From a virus, in IMG/VR virus record IMGVR_UViG_3300009184_000001, positions 30,441 to 94,440 of that record: a stretch of 64,000 nt of DNA. One strand, written 5' to 3'. This document shows positions 1 through 9,143 of the stretch, piece after piece. Numbering within the stretch: the stretch's first letter is position 1; each line of letters begins with the position of its first letter. Under the pieces are notes generated by a model. It ran no database searches and had not been told where the DNA came from. It worked only from the letters and a program-made list of their open reading frames with translations. A program made the position numbers and the translations under genes.

Positions 1-1346
1 GTTCCAGCAGAGTTCTGCCATTCCTGTAAGTTAGCAGATTGTGATGAAGCACCACGAACTACTACTCCAGTATTTGCAGCAGAAGTTGTTAAAAAATAGG
101 CTTGAGTGTTTGCTATAGCAGTCGCAGTGCCATTAGAAAAAACTCCTCCAGAAGTAATTTGAAAGTTGCTACCTACAATGCTTGGCGCACGAAGTTGACC
201 AGTATAAGCTACGCTTGATAGCACAGTTCCAGCAGAATCCTGCCATTGTTGTAAATCGGCAGATTGACCATTTACGCCCCTAGCAACTATGGCTTTTTCA
301 GTTGGATATGCACTGGCCGCAGCAAACGCCGTATCGCTTATAGATAAGCCATATGTTCTTACGCGCATTTGACCAAAATTATTTACAGCAGTAGGTATAC
401 CACCAGTAGACTCTTGCCATTCTTGTAAGTTTGCAGTCTGAGAAGCAACTCCTTGAATTACAAGCCCTTTGTTAGTAGCAGTTCCTGAGCCAATAGAAAC
501 AGCAGTAGATGAAAAACCTGAATTTAGGCCACCAAGTGCTGCACCATTTTTGCTTACAAAAAATCCATTTCCACCAATAAAAGTTTGAACTGTTCCGTCC
601 GACTGCTGCCATTCTTGCAAGTTTGCAGACTGCGAAACAGCACCTCTAATAATTGTTTTAGAAGTTGCCAAAGGAAGAACAATATTTAAAGGTATTGACG
701 ATGAACCCGATGCCCCAACGCCAAGATAAGCAATGTTTGTAATGCCGCTTGTAAAAGTAAACCCTGAGCCTGGTGCTTTAGAAATTGTGGCATCACCAAG
801 GTTTAATGTGCCGGTACCAGAAATATTTACACTTAATGTTCCAGTCATAGACTGGTTTCCTGTGAATGAGTTATTACTATCAAGATTTGCTTTACCATTC
901 AAAGCTGTAACTAAACCTGTAATTTGTGTTTGTGCCAGCGTTAGACCTGTTTGGTCTATTCCAATATTTGCTGCTGTACTAGTACCTGTGTTGGTTATAG
1001 GAGAAGTTACAGAAACAACCCCGGTAGCTCCAGTATCTCCCTTGTCACCTGTGTCACCTTTGCCAGCAAAAGTACCCGGTATTCCTTGAGGACCTTGAGG
1101 CCCCTGTGGCCCTGTAGGGCCAGTAGGACCTAAATAACTAGTAGATGTCTCAATCCAGTAAGAATCATAGTAAAAGTAAAGTTGTGCGGTCGATGACTTA
1201 AACCAAAGTTCACCATTTACCAAATTTCCTGTTGGGGCAGTTTCAGAAATTGTGTATCTGCCAGTTTCACCTTGAGGTCCTTGCTTACCAACAACAGCGT
1301 ACTCCCATTGCGCTGTGGTAGGATTATAAAATTTTAAGGTACTCAT
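1..1346 (-). CDS. Tail fibre protein, collagen-like, C-terminus beyond window
   Basis: The reading frame starts at ATG 1346 and stays open to base 1 (448 residues visible), so its 3' end lies outside the window. The N-terminus (MSTLKFYNPTTAQWEYAVVG) matches the starts of the next two fibre genes. Gly-X-Y collagen-like tracts follow at about residues 27-32 and 73-110. The rest is a beta-rich shaft with at least four copies of a unit containing SANLQEWQ or close variants, spaced 50-60 residues apart. Such repeats are typical of phage fibre shafts. It is the last gene seen in the late transcript and probably forms part of a trimeric receptor-binding fibre. The role is inferred from architecture; no receptor-binding or chaperone domain is visible in this part. 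Confidence 0.8.
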   Translation of the reverse strand, partial: MSTLKFYNPTTAQWEYAVVGKQGPQGETGRYTISETAPTGNLVNGELWFKSSTAQLYFYYDSYWIETSTSYLGPTGPTGPQGPQGPQGIPGTFAGKGDTGDKGDTGATGVVSVTSPITNTGTSTAANIGIDQTGLTLAQTQITGLVTALNGKANLDSNNSFTGNQSMTGTLSVNISGTGTLNLGDATISKAPGSGFTFTSGITNIAYLGVGASGSSSIPLNIVLPLATSKTIIRGAVSQSANLQEWQQSDGTVQTFIGGNGFFVSKNGAALGGLNSGFSSTAVSIGSGTATNKGLVIQGVASQTANLQEWQESTGGIPTAVNNFGQMRVRTYGLSISDTAFAAASAYPTEKAIVARGVNGQSADLQQWQDSAGTVLSSVAYTGQLRAPSIVGSNFQITSGGVFSNGTATAIANTQAYFLTTSAANTGVVVRGASSQSANLQEWQNSAG

Positions 1347-1371
1347 TTAAGACTCCTATATAAAATACTCA

Positions 1372-2973
1372 TTAAGACAACCTAAAGAACCAAGGAGAAG
1401 CTATACCTAAAGCGCTTGAAGATGCTACGATATCAGTTGTTGCTACTTGTTGAGTTATTTGTGGGAGGTATGTTGCACTAGATAAGTTTCCATTGGCATT
1501 TGGCCATATAGCAAGAGATGGGACTGTTGGAGTACCTCCCCAGTTTACAACCATGCCTACTGCGTATGTTGTTCCTGCGGTCAGCGTAGTTGATGGAATA
1601 GTGAAATCATATAATAGAGTTGTTCCACCTACAAATGGATAATTCTGCCATGCTGAAGTAGCAATTGGTGTAGTAGTCGAACCGCTAACGCTAAACAATG
1701 CTGCTTTAGCAGCTGCAATTTGGCTTAGTGTGATGACACCAGATACTGTACCAGTATTAGGAAGGTCTAAAGTTATTGTTAAATTGTTAGAGCTAACTGA
1801 AACAATTTTTGCACCCGATGCAATTCCAGCACCTGAAACTCCATTGTTAGGAAATGGTAGTCCTGCACTCCAAATAGTGTTTGTCATGGTAATAGTGTAA
1901 GCTCCCTGTACACCCGATGAAAGGTTGGAGCTAATTGTTAGCACTCCAGATACTGTACCAGTGTTAGGAGTGTCCAAAGTAAGCACTAAACCATTAACAT
2001 TTGTAATTTTTGCACCTGTTGCAATTCCAGTACCAGAAATTGTAGCTCCAACTGTAGGTGTAGTTCCGTTAGACCATTGAGTGTTTAGCATAGTAACAGT
2101 GCTTGCACCTTGCGCACCTGATGAACCATTAGAGCTAATTGTAATAGTTCCAGAGACTCTTCCAGTATGAGGAGTGTCTACAGTAATTATTAAACCAACA
2201 GATGCAATAATTTTTGCACCTGCTGCAATTCCAGTACCAGAAATTGTAGCACCGACTAGAGGGGTTCCTGAGCCCCATGAAGTAGTGTTGTTTACCATAG
2301 TAATAGTATCTCCACCAATTGAACCTGATGAACCACCACTGTTAGTGCTTGTACTTACTGAAATACCGGTCTCTCTTGAAAGACTTGTAGTAGGTGCAGA
2401 CCAGTTGCCTACGGATGCATTGCTAACATAATTTGAAATTTTTGTAACTGTGATGTCTTGTTCGGGAGTAAAAAAGAATGTTCTTAGAGAGCCACTAACA
2501 ACGGCTAAGGTAGAGGTAGCAAATAGTCTTGGAGGGACGTCTAATGTAGTAGTGCCTTGGTAAAACTTTGCACGTTGTTGAGTTAAAGTTGAAGCAATAC
2601 CGGAAATTTTTGATGGGGCAATGGCTGCAGTAGAAGAAATATCAGCATCAACAATAGTTGTAGCGGATAGAACATCAGAACCATTTGATTTAACTACACC
2701 AGCAGTAGAACCAAATGTAGTCTTACCAGTTCCACCATTAGCAACAGCAACAGTCCCAGTAACATTAGTAGCGGTTGCTGCGGAAATAGTGCCAGTAAGT
2801 TTTGAGCCATCAGTTGCATAAGTCAAACTAGTCCAAGTACTGGAGCCAGTACCGATTTTAAACTTTCCTGTGTTACTTTCAAACCCAACCTCACCAGCAG
2901 CTAGGGTAGGGTTAATTGTGGTCCAATTTGCGTCTGTATCCCTTCGGACCTGAATTTGTGTAATTTGTGCCAT
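1372..2973 (-). CDS. Tail fibre protein with Mtd-N-like head and tandem repeats
   Basis: This 533-residue protein opens with a short domain (QIQVRRDTDANWTTINPTL, then GEVGFESNTGKFKIGTG) like the N-terminal domain of the Bordetella phage major tropism determinant, a common adaptor in fibre proteins. The middle contains three to four tandem repeats of roughly 45-50 residues, each with VGATISGTGIA.GAKI and LTLDTPNTGTVSG. The C-terminal 100 residues are unlike the repeats and may be the receptor-facing tip. Its start codon overlaps the stop of the SGNH fibre gene upstream. It is a virion component by composition and neighbourhood; the receptor is unknown. Confidence 0.8.
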   Translation of the reverse strand: MAQITQIQVRRDTDANWTTINPTLAAGEVGFESNTGKFKIGTGSSTWTSLTYATDGSKLTGTISAATATNVTGTVAVANGGTGKTTFGSTAGVVKSNGSDVLSATTIVDADISSTAAIAPSKISGIASTLTQQRAKFYQGTTTLDVPPRLFATSTLAVVSGSLRTFFFTPEQDITVTKISNYVSNASVGNWSAPTTSLSRETGISVSTSTNSGGSSGSIGGDTITMVNNTTSWGSGTPLVGATISGTGIAAGAKIIASVGLIITVDTPHTGRVSGTITISSNGSSGAQGASTVTMLNTQWSNGTTPTVGATISGTGIATGAKITNVNGLVLTLDTPNTGTVSGVLTISSNLSSGVQGAYTITMTNTIWSAGLPFPNNGVSGAGIASGAKIVSVSSNNLTITLDLPNTGTVSGVITLSQIAAAKAALFSVSGSTTTPIATSAWQNYPFVGGTTLLYDFTIPSTTLTAGTTYAVGMVVNWGGTPTVPSLAIWPNANGNLSSATYLPQITQQVATTDIVASSSALGIASPWFFRLS

Positions 2974-4439
2974 TATTGACTCCTTGTATAATTCTTGATA
3001 ATATCGAAAACTCTATTAAACATTCTAGCAGCATAATACTTATTGCCGGCAGCATTTAGGTGGTAATCAGCACCAGAAACATAAATTTGACCATTGCCTA
3101 AAGTTCCTGTTGAAGTTGAATCTGTGTATGTTCCAGTAACCCATCCTTCACCATAAATATTTACTGCGCCAATAACGTTAGGTGCAGCCAGTGCAGCTGA
3201 ATATACAGTTGAAGCATTAAGTGAGTAGTTTGAGCCAGATAGCGCGTTTGAGCCACGTGTAAAAACAATTACTTTAGTATTAGGTAAGTTAGTTGCAATA
3301 TAATTGTAAACATAAGTTGCATGTGCGCTCAGCTGATAGGTAGACCCGGTATACCCGTCATCATTGGTAGTTCCAAGGAATATGACAAGGTCAGGGTTAA
3401 TAGTCGTCAATATAGATAGACGTGTAGGGGCACACCAGTTGCCTCCACCAGCAGTAGCGTCTGTTACATAACCAAGAATTGGGTCCACGTTTGTTCCACG
3501 TACATACCCAGTTCCACCGATGGAAACATTGTGATAGTCCGCGTTTATCATCTCACCAAACTGTATAGACAACTGGTCAGATGTGTTAGTCGCCCCTCCT
3601 TGGTAGCCGTCTAACCAAGACCCATCAAATAGAGCAACTTTTAAAAGGTTTTGCTCGACTGGGTAGATAGTCTCAGTGGCATCTTTCAAACCAATTCCAC
3701 CGAAATCTGCTTGAGTCAACATAATTCGTATACGACGTTGGTCAGTAGATGGTAGCTCTACATTGTAGTAATTATTCACATTATAACTAGTAGTCGGTCT
3801 TACTGCTGAATCAGTAGTAGGAACGCCATTTATCCATACCCAAATTTGAACAGCGTTGGTTCCAAGAGAGTTATAAAGGACATCAAAATTACTACCGTAG
3901 TAATCAAACTCAACCCAAAAGGTTTTAGCTCCACCATAATTAGTATTGCGATAGCAGGGTGTACCGTTAGCGTTTATAATAACGCTTGAAGTTAACCCCC
4001 GGAAATAAAATTTGCCGCTATCGTAAGCATAGCGGGTAGCTCCAGAGATTGCGGTATTGCTAGTACTGGAAATTAGTGAAGGGTCAGCAGTAGGAAAAGC
4101 TTTAAGTGGGCCAGTAGCTCTAGCAAGAAAACCATCAAACTTAGACTTTATAGCAGAACTGCCTTTAGCATCGTAGTTACTAGTTAAAGACACTGCACCA
4201 GTAAGGCCGTCAACAGATGACACACCTGTTGTAATAGCTTGCCATTGGGTGTCATAATCTGTGTTAGACCTTTTAACTAGTGCTTGTCCTGTAGTTCCAC
4301 CTGCGACAACTCCTACACCAACTGCGCCTGTTGGGCCTGTAAGGCCAATATCGCCTTTTTCTCCCTTGTCGCCCTTAACACCTTGAGCAAGATATTTCCA
4401 AGTTCCTGAAGTAGTGTCATAATATTTTATTGCGCTCAT
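2973..4439 (-). CDS. Tail fibre/spike with SGNH (GDSL-like) hydrolase domain
   Basis: The 488-residue protein has the same N-terminal stub as the other fibres, a collagen-like GVKGDKGEKGD tract at residues 20-36, then from about residue 260 an SGNH-hydrolase-like domain. Visible blocks are FDGSW (Ser274, in place of the usual GDS), a Gly-rich block II near SIGGTGY (306-312), LGTTND (355-360, block III) and ADYHLNAAG (457-465, block V, with Asp-x-His rather than Asp-x-x-His). SGNH enzymes are esterases and deacetylases, so the spike may remove acyl groups from a host surface glycan. Function is inferred from motifs; the altered block I leaves activity uncertain. Confidence 0.65.
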   Translation of the reverse strand: MSAIKYYDTTSGTWKYLAQGVKGDKGEKGDIGLTGPTGAVGVGVVAGGTTGQALVKRSNTDYDTQWQAITTGVSSVDGLTGAVSLTSNYDAKGSSAIKSKFDGFLARATGPLKAFPTADPSLISSTSNTAISGATRYAYDSGKFYFRGLTSSVIINANGTPCYRNTNYGGAKTFWVEFDYYGSNFDVLYNSLGTNAVQIWVWINGVPTTDSAVRPTTSYNVNNYYNVELPSTDQRRIRIMLTQADFGGIGLKDATETIYPVEQNLLKVALFDGSWLDGYQGGATNTSDQLSIQFGEMINADYHNVSIGGTGYVRGTNVDPILGYVTDATAGGGNWCAPTRLSILTTINPDLVIFLGTTNDDGYTGSTYQLSAHATYVYNYIATNLPNTKVIVFTRGSNALSGSNYSLNASTVYSAALAAPNVIGAVNIYGEGWVTGTYTDSTSTGTLGNGQIYVSGADYHLNAAGNKYYAARMFNRVFDIIKNYTRSQ

Positions 4440-4606
4440 GCAGAACCCCCGTCAATAGCATTTATATACGTTACATCGTTTGGGTCTACCCAAAGTTGTG
4501 AAATGTCTGTTGGAGCTGACGTAGAAATTTTTACATTGTTTTGTTGGGTTAATGTCAGTGAAACCCATTGTTGAGTAGGTACATCCCAAATTTTTAAGGC
4601 TGTCAT
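4436..4606 (-). CDS. Small fibre-associated protein, 56 aa
   Basis: An open frame of 56 residues (MTALKIWDVPTQQWVSLTLT at the start) lies between two fibre genes with ATGA overlaps at both ends, which argues for translational coupling. The N-terminus repeats the pattern seen in the neighbouring fibres (a short strand ending in QWV.L), and QLWVDPNDV matches the phrase LWVDTDD in the upstream gene. It looks like a fibre N-terminal module standing alone. It may be an assembly or adaptor protein; nothing in it indicates an enzyme. Confidence 0.6.
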   Translation of the reverse strand: MTALKIWDVPTQQWVSLTLTQQNNVKISTSAPTDISQLWVDPNDVTYINAIDGGSA

Positions 4607-5178
4607 GCTGAACCCCCCGATATTGTGCCGCCGTAAACAGTCGCACCAGTTATATTGATAGTTCCACTTAAAGTTGGGTTATTAAGGTCAGCAAGAGCTA
4701 CTGCGTATCCTAGAGAAGTCCATGGTGTAGAGCCGTTACCAATCTTAAATTTGCGAGTATCTAACTCAAACCCAAATTCACCAGCATCTAAGATTGGGTT
4801 AACAGATGTCCATACTGAAGAATTTCCACGTCTAGTTCTCATAGAACTTAATTGCCCTGCAGGTGTTCCGCCATCAAAAACTGCAACTTGCGCTAAAGTA
4901 GTTGAGGTATCAGCCCACAACTGTGCGTGACTTGGAGGTGTATCCGAAATTATAATACCAGCAGGAGAAGAAGATATTTCAGTACCAATATCGTCTGTAT
5001 CTACCCACAGAACTTTAGTGTCTGAAGGAGCGTTTGGCTGAGCTAGGATTCCAGGCAATCCATTAGGGCCTCGTTGTCCTGGGACACCTGGCAGCAAAGT
5101 AATATCAATTACTTGATTAGCTTCCTCGTTTGGTTGAAGAAGCGTTATATCTTTTTCTGGTAAAGGTAAAGGGGCCAT
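4603..5178 (-). CDS. Tail fibre adaptor-like protein, 191 aa
   Basis: Two short LPGVPGQRG/LPGIL collagen-like tracts lie near residues 28-45, and a domain around residues 112-160 (RRGNSSVWTSVNPIL.AGEFGFEL, then KIGNGSTPWTSLGYA) is of the same Mtd-N-like type as in the gene at 1372-2973. It starts directly at the stop of the connector-like gene and overlaps the 56-residue gene. Its length and position suggest a short fibre or the joint between tail and long fibres. Assignment as a virion protein is firm by composition; the exact place in the tail is inference. Confidence 0.65.
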   Translation of the reverse strand: MAPLPLPEKDITLLQPNEEANQVIDITLLPGVPGQRGPNGLPGILAQPNAPSDTKVLWVDTDDIGTEISSSPAGIIISDTPPSHAQLWADTSTTLAQVAVFDGGTPAGQLSSMRTRRGNSSVWTSVNPILDAGEFGFELDTRKFKIGNGSTPWTSLGYAVALADLNNPTLSGTINITGATVYGGTISGGSA

Positions 5179-6476
5179 TATATAATCACCGTACTAGAAC
5201 GAGCAGTAAAGAAATTCCCGCCTTTGATTTCGGTAACATCACCGGTAAAGTCATCTACTGTAGAAAGAGACCAGTAAGCACGTTCTGCCAGTCTAAGTGT
5301 CTGGTCCTTAGTAAACGACATTGTAAAGGTGTAATCTTTAGAAACGTTTGTTTCTACTTGCGCAGCTAAACCAGTTAATGACAAGACAGTTGTAGAAGTA
5401 CCAGTAACAGTAAAAGTTGTGCCAGTAGGAGTGGCGTTACCAATAGTGTACACACCGTCTACTGTGCTGTCTACACCAGTAATAACTACTGAGTTTCCTG
5501 TGGTCAAACCATGAGCAGCACTGGTAGTAATTGTGATAGTTCTATTTCCTGAAACTCTAGCTGCATTAGTGATTGTATCAATACCAGGAGCGTTTACAGA
5601 AAGAGTAAAGTCTTGAATTGCAAGTGCTGAGCCACGTTGGTTTAATAGTTTTGCTGTGAATGACTTACCAGCAAAGTTGTCTATAATATCTAGTGAGGTA
5701 CTGAACGAACGTCCTTGGTAGGCAGTAAACTCTCCACCATCAGTAGGCCAAGCAGTTGGCTTATCTCCATAGGTAGAGTGCTGGTCTGCAACTCTTTGTG
5801 GGAATGAACGGTCATCGACTTCTTGAGGCTTGTAAACAGGAATTAAACGTCCGGTAGCCTTAGAGATTCTGCGAAGACTAAATACGTCAATTTTATATAA
5901 GCCAACGCCTAATTGAACACAGAGTTCACGGTATTGGGTTTGACGAGTTTGAACCATCTCCATAAGCTGACGGAAACGTTCTGAACGAGGGATAGTAACC
6001 CCATCTGGAGCTTGGATGTCAATATCAAACGAGGCATCAGTGGCTAAAGTATAAAGAGCAATAGTGGTAGCGTAAATAGCTACAGGGTATTCTTCAATAA
6101 AAGGAAGAGTAGAAATATCCATTTTACGGCCCAAGGAGTCTGTGTGTCCCGCAGAATGTTGGGTAATGGCGTCATTAACAATAGTAGTTAGTTCTGCTCC
6201 AGTAAAATAACGGTAATAGTTTCCGCTAACAGTAACTTCAGTCATGTCAGCCAGCACATCTGCTGTAACTAAAATACCAGTAGATTCTTCAACATAACTA
6301 GTAGAACTAATGTCGGTAGTTCCTGCATATACTATAACAGTAGTTGCATCTAAAGGAGCATAGTGTAGTTTAAAACGGTTGGTTGTACCATCTGCAACGA
6401 ACTTGGTTACGAAAGTTTTTCCAGCGTCGCCAAGTTCAAGGCGAACTCTGTCAATAAGGCTAGAAGTAGTAGCCAT
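5178..6476 (-). CDS. Virion structural protein, possible head-tail connector
   Basis: The 432-residue product starts LIDRVRLELGDAG, an opening often seen in phage head-completion/connector proteins. An alpha-helical middle (about 95-235) follows, then a C-terminal Ig-like/beta part with GLTTGNSVVITGV. The ATG at 6476 is preferred over the TTG one codon earlier because a GGAGG lies 4 bases upstream of the ATG. It follows the capsid and the 122-residue gene and precedes the fibres, which fits a neck or tail-tube role. No specific family is recognised with certainty. Confidence 0.55.
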   Translation of the reverse strand: MATTSSLIDRVRLELGDAGKTFVTKFVADGTTNRFKLHYAPLDATTVIVYAGTTDISSTSYVEESTGILVTADVLADMTEVTVSGNYYRYFTGAELTTIVNDAITQHSAGHTDSLGRKMDISTLPFIEEYPVAIYATTIALYTLATDASFDIDIQAPDGVTIPRSERFRQLMEMVQTRQTQYRELCVQLGVGLYKIDVFSLRRISKATGRLIPVYKPQEVDDRSFPQRVADQHSTYGDKPTAWPTDGGEFTAYQGRSFSTSLDIIDNFAGKSFTAKLLNQRGSALAIQDFTLSVNAPGIDTITNAARVSGNRTITITTSAAHGLTTGNSVVITGVDSTVDGVYTIGNATPTGTTFTVTGTSTTVLSLTGLAAQVETNVSKDYTFTMSFTKDQTLRLAERAYWSLSTVDDFTGDVTEIKGGNFFTARSSTVII

Positions 6477-6537
6477 CAATCCTCCAAAGTCTTATATAAC
6501 TATGTTCTCTTAAAAGTGTATAAAATTCATGGTAAAA

Positions 6538-6579
6538 GTCCGCCCTGCTGGTGAGGAGGGCGGGACCAGCAGGACGGAC
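6538..6579 (-). terminator. Probable intrinsic terminator after the 122-aa gene
   Basis: A long inverted repeat pairs 6538-6552 with 6565-6579 (GTCCG..CTGCTGGT against ACCAGCAG..CGGAC). On the minus strand it is followed by TTTT. It sits between the 122-residue gene and the connector-like gene, so it may attenuate late transcription. An alternative CCGCCC/GGGCGG stem uses part of the same bases. Confidence 0.5.
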
Positions 6580-6595
6580 AGATTGGGGAGGCGTA

Positions 6596-6964
6596 CTACT
6601 GACGCCAGACGTAACCAAGTTCTTCTAGATACTGTGCAAGAGCACGTGGTACCGAGTAGCGAACTCCAGCTTTAAAAGTATAGGAGTTTCCAACACCATA
6701 AGTCATATCTTCGATATCGTGGTGTGTACGGATAACAACCTTGTCGTTATTTACTGAGACTCCAACTTCTTCAATTTCATCAATTAAAAGAGGTTGACTT
6801 GGATTCAATGGGTCAAACACATCATTCTCAAGGCTGATAGCCTCTGCCTGACGTGAAATGGAAATTTCATCTTTACGAGCAGCTAGTTCAGCTGCATTAC
6901 GCTTTGCAGCATCTTCTGCTGCGCGTCCTGTTGTGTCCTGTGGACTAGTGGGTTTATTTGCCAC
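6596..6964 (-). CDS. Conserved virion-region protein, 122 aa
   Basis: It starts at GTG 6964, nine bases after an AAGGAG. The N-terminal 45 residues are charged and Ala-rich (probably helical). The C-terminal half (VVIRTHHDIEDMTYGVGNSY then F.AGVRYSVPRALAQYLEEL) is a compact beta/alpha domain. The position just after the major capsid gene suggests a head decoration, stabilisation or completion protein, but I do not recognise the family. Confidence 0.6.
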   Translation of the reverse strand: MANKPTSPQDTTGRAAEDAAKRNAAELAARKDEISISRQAEAISLENDVFDPLNPSQPLLIDEIEEVGVSVNNDKVVIRTHHDIEDMTYGVGNSYTFKAGVRYSVPRALAQYLEELGYVWRQ

Positions 6965-6991
6965 GATATTATTCTCCTTGTTATTTGTTTA

Positions 6992-7025
6992 TTTGTTTGT
7001 GTTGGGGGGCCCCGAAAGGCCCCCC
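6992..7025 (-). promoter_or_regulatory. GC-rich hairpin plus ACACAAACA element
   Basis: GGGGGGCC (7004-7011) pairs with GGCCCCCC (7018-7025) around a six-base loop. Reading with transcription (minus strand), the hairpin is followed directly by AACACAAACAAA (7003-6992), about 30 bases before the start of the 122-residue gene. There is no U-tract, so a plain terminator is unlikely. The same hairpin-plus-motif arrangement recurs elsewhere in the window. Confidence 0.55.
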
Positions 7026-7044
7026 TCGACGAAGGGTTTGGCTA

Positions 7045-8202
7045 TTAGTTGGTGTAAACCTTGTTGATAGCCTGGTCTGTGATGATACCTAGACCCCAGA
7101 TGGCGTACCATGCTAGTGCGTGCTCACGACCAAAGTCTAGAACACCACCATCACGAAGCTCAACTGGAAGAGCGATTGCGTGACCAAATGCGTTGTCACC
7201 AATCATGATTGACTCGTATACATCCTTTGCAGGAGTAGTACCAGTCGAACCACCAGCAGGGTTAGGTGAAGCTGACCCAGTAGGGTTACCACCTGAACCA
7301 GGAGCAGTGTTAGCCTTAACAGCACCATTAGCGTATTCATACTGGTTGCTTGGAGCACCAGTTACAGAGGTGTAGTCAACAGCAGTAGACTGAGCAAGTA
7401 GCTTAACCTGAGTAGTCTCGATGAAGACTACGTCGTATAGACGACCAATCTCACCTAGCATGAAGTTACCTGGAGCAGCGTACTTGGTTACTTCGATGAA
7501 CTCTGGGTTCGAGCGAAGGTCACGAGACTGCTTAGGGTGGATGAACATAACGTAAGTCTCACCAATTCTAGGAATGTTCTTAGAAGCAAGGGTAAGAGCT
7601 GAGTCCTTGATAGCACCAGTTGTCAACTTAAAACCACCAGTTAGTTCAGACAGGTTAGCTGCCAACTTACCTTCGTTGTAGTTAGCAAATCCGCTAGAAG
7701 TATCTGCGGAACCGTCAGCTTTCAATGTACGGTCATAACCAAAGGTCGCTGAAGTAGCAGCCGATAGTGTGTTGCGAGCCTGTACGTCAAGGTACTGTGC
7801 CATGTGGCGACCTAGCAAACGAGATGCAGAAGCCATGATGTCGTCGAACGAAGCGTTCAGTAGCAGTTCTGAAACTGCAACTGCGTAGCCGTGCTCTGCA
7901 ACGGTGATAGCAATCTGCTCTGCGGTTAGAGCGTTGGTTGACATACGGACACCTTCAGTTAGTGGAGTTGGGTCCACGCTGAAGTTTTTGTAACGAAGGA
8001 AGTTAACACGCAGACCTGGTGAAACACCAAGCTCTGTCTTCTTAACTGCAAACTGCTCAAAACGAAGAATAGGCATCGCCTGGAACAGAATTTCCTTCGA
8101 CCAGATGGTTTGAATAGCCTGTGAAAGCTGGCTATTTGAACCTGAATATGCGGTAGGCGCAGTAGCTAATGCCTGCGTACCTGTAACAGCAGAACCTGCC
8201 AT
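7045..8202 (-). CDS. Major capsid protein, N4-gp56 family
   Basis: The 385-residue protein builds the icosahedral shell. Hallmarks of the N4-gp56 capsid family are visible: RVNFLRYKNFS near residue 65, LTEGVRM..N.LTAEQI.ITVAEHGYAVAVSELL around 80-113, and IGETYVMFIHPKQSRDLRSN followed by YAAPGNFMLGEIGRLYDVVF around 214-258. A Gly/Pro/Ser-rich insertion (about 275-305) probably forms a surface loop. It lies downstream of the scaffold gene with an AAGGAG site before the ATG. Family assignment rests on remembered motifs, but the order portal-scaffold-capsid supports it strongly. Confidence 0.92.
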   Translation of the reverse strand: MAGSAVTGTQALATAPTAYSGSNSQLSQAIQTIWSKEILFQAMPILRFEQFAVKKTELGVSPGLRVNFLRYKNFSVDPTPLTEGVRMSTNALTAEQIAITVAEHGYAVAVSELLLNASFDDIMASASRLLGRHMAQYLDVQARNTLSAATSATFGYDRTLKADGSADTSSGFANYNEGKLAANLSELTGGFKLTTGAIKDSALTLASKNIPRIGETYVMFIHPKQSRDLRSNPEFIEVTKYAAPGNFMLGEIGRLYDVVFIETTQVKLLAQSTAVDYTSVTGAPSNQYEYANGAVKANTAPGSGGNPTGSASPNPAGGSTGTTPAKDVYESIMIGDNAFGHAIALPVELRDGGVLDFGREHALAWYAIWGLGIITDQAINKVYTN

Positions 8203-8303
8203 TTTTTGCTCCTTTCAGAAGCGGTCGTTAGATTATTGTTTTAGGGGTGTTGCGGATTATATGGCTGTTATGAAACTTTTATAACAACGCATAACTTCCA
8301 TAT

Positions 8304-9059
8304 TTATCCAAAGAGCCCTTGTCCACTGTTTTTACCTGAGCCAAGTAACTTAGCTCTATTCTTCGCATAGTCTGCCATTGACATGTTATTAATGTCATTA
8401 GGTGAATACGTACGTGAGTCCGAGTCGTTGTCGAGGGGTCCGGAAGCCGGGCTCGTAATACGAGTTCCAGCCATTTCCTTGCGGCTCTGCTGTGCAACTT
8501 GCGCAACAGAATCGAAGATTTTCGCAGAGCGTTCTTTAAGACCAAGGATGCTCTGCTCAATTTCATCCTTAGAATTACCAGAAATTAGGTCAACTAGTTC
8601 TGGAATAATATTATCGCGTTCTGTTTCCATACGCTGTTGGCGGTATGCCGATAGTTCCTGAAACTCACGCTCACGTTCAAGAAGAGCAAATGCCTTCTCA
8701 CGTTCTTGGCGTTCAGAGTTAAGCTTTTCAGCCCACTCCTGCTCTTTAACCGCAAGTAGGTCACGAACTTCAAGTTCAGCCTCTTCTTGCTTCTTACGTT
8801 CTGCTACGGCCTGTGCTTCACGTGCTGCACGTTGTGCCTTACGTTCTGCGTCCTTAGCGTCACGCTCTTGCTTTTCATTACGAAGACTAGCAAGTTCTTC
8901 TTGTAGCTTCTCTACCTGAGGGTATAGCTTAGCCTTCTCCTGAGCACGCGCCTTTGCAATATCATCGGCACTGAACTGGTTCTGCACTGCTACCTCCTCA
9001 GCAAAAGCTGCATTAGTAATTGATTCAGTAGATTCTACTACTTCTAGGTTTTCATCCAT
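8304..9059 (-). CDS. Capsid scaffolding protein
   Basis: The 251-residue protein is acidic at the N-terminus, has a long Glu/Lys/Arg/Gln-rich coiled coil (about 30-150), and ends in a Ser/Asn-rich tail with MADYAKNRAKLLG. This is the usual composition of a phage scaffold that guides capsid assembly and is then removed. It lies directly between portal and major capsid. No protease motif is present in it, so it is a scaffold alone and not a fused protease-scaffold. Confidence 0.85.
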   Translation of the reverse strand: MDENLEVVESTESITNAAFAEEVAVQNQFSADDIAKARAQEKAKLYPQVEKLQEELASLRNEKQERDAKDAERKAQRAAREAQAVAERKKQEEAELEVRDLLAVKEQEWAEKLNSERQEREKAFALLEREREFQELSAYRQQRMETERDNIIPELVDLISGNSKDEIEQSILGLKERSAKIFDSVAQVAQQSRKEMAGTRITSPASGPLDNDSDSRTYSPNDINNMSMADYAKNRAKLLGSGKNSGQGLFG

Positions 9060-9143
9060 TATTATTCTCTTTTCATTCTCTTGGTCGTTTTCCGTATTAA
9101 TGCCACATGACCTTGTCAGTCGTACTTATTAAGTAACATCATA

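Noticed and set aside
733-1089. Plus-strand open frames opposite the tail fibre genes (also 2174-2431, 2621-2821, 4655-4930)
   Set aside because: They are antisense to clear fibre genes, have Val/Pro/Ala-rich composition typical of reverse reading of Gly/Thr-rich coding sequence, and lack ribosome sites.
1372-5178. Diversity-generating retroelement, suggested by Mtd-N-like domains
   Set aside because: No reverse transcriptase gene and no template/variable repeat pair was seen in the window. Mtd-N-like domains are common adaptors in fibres without such elements.
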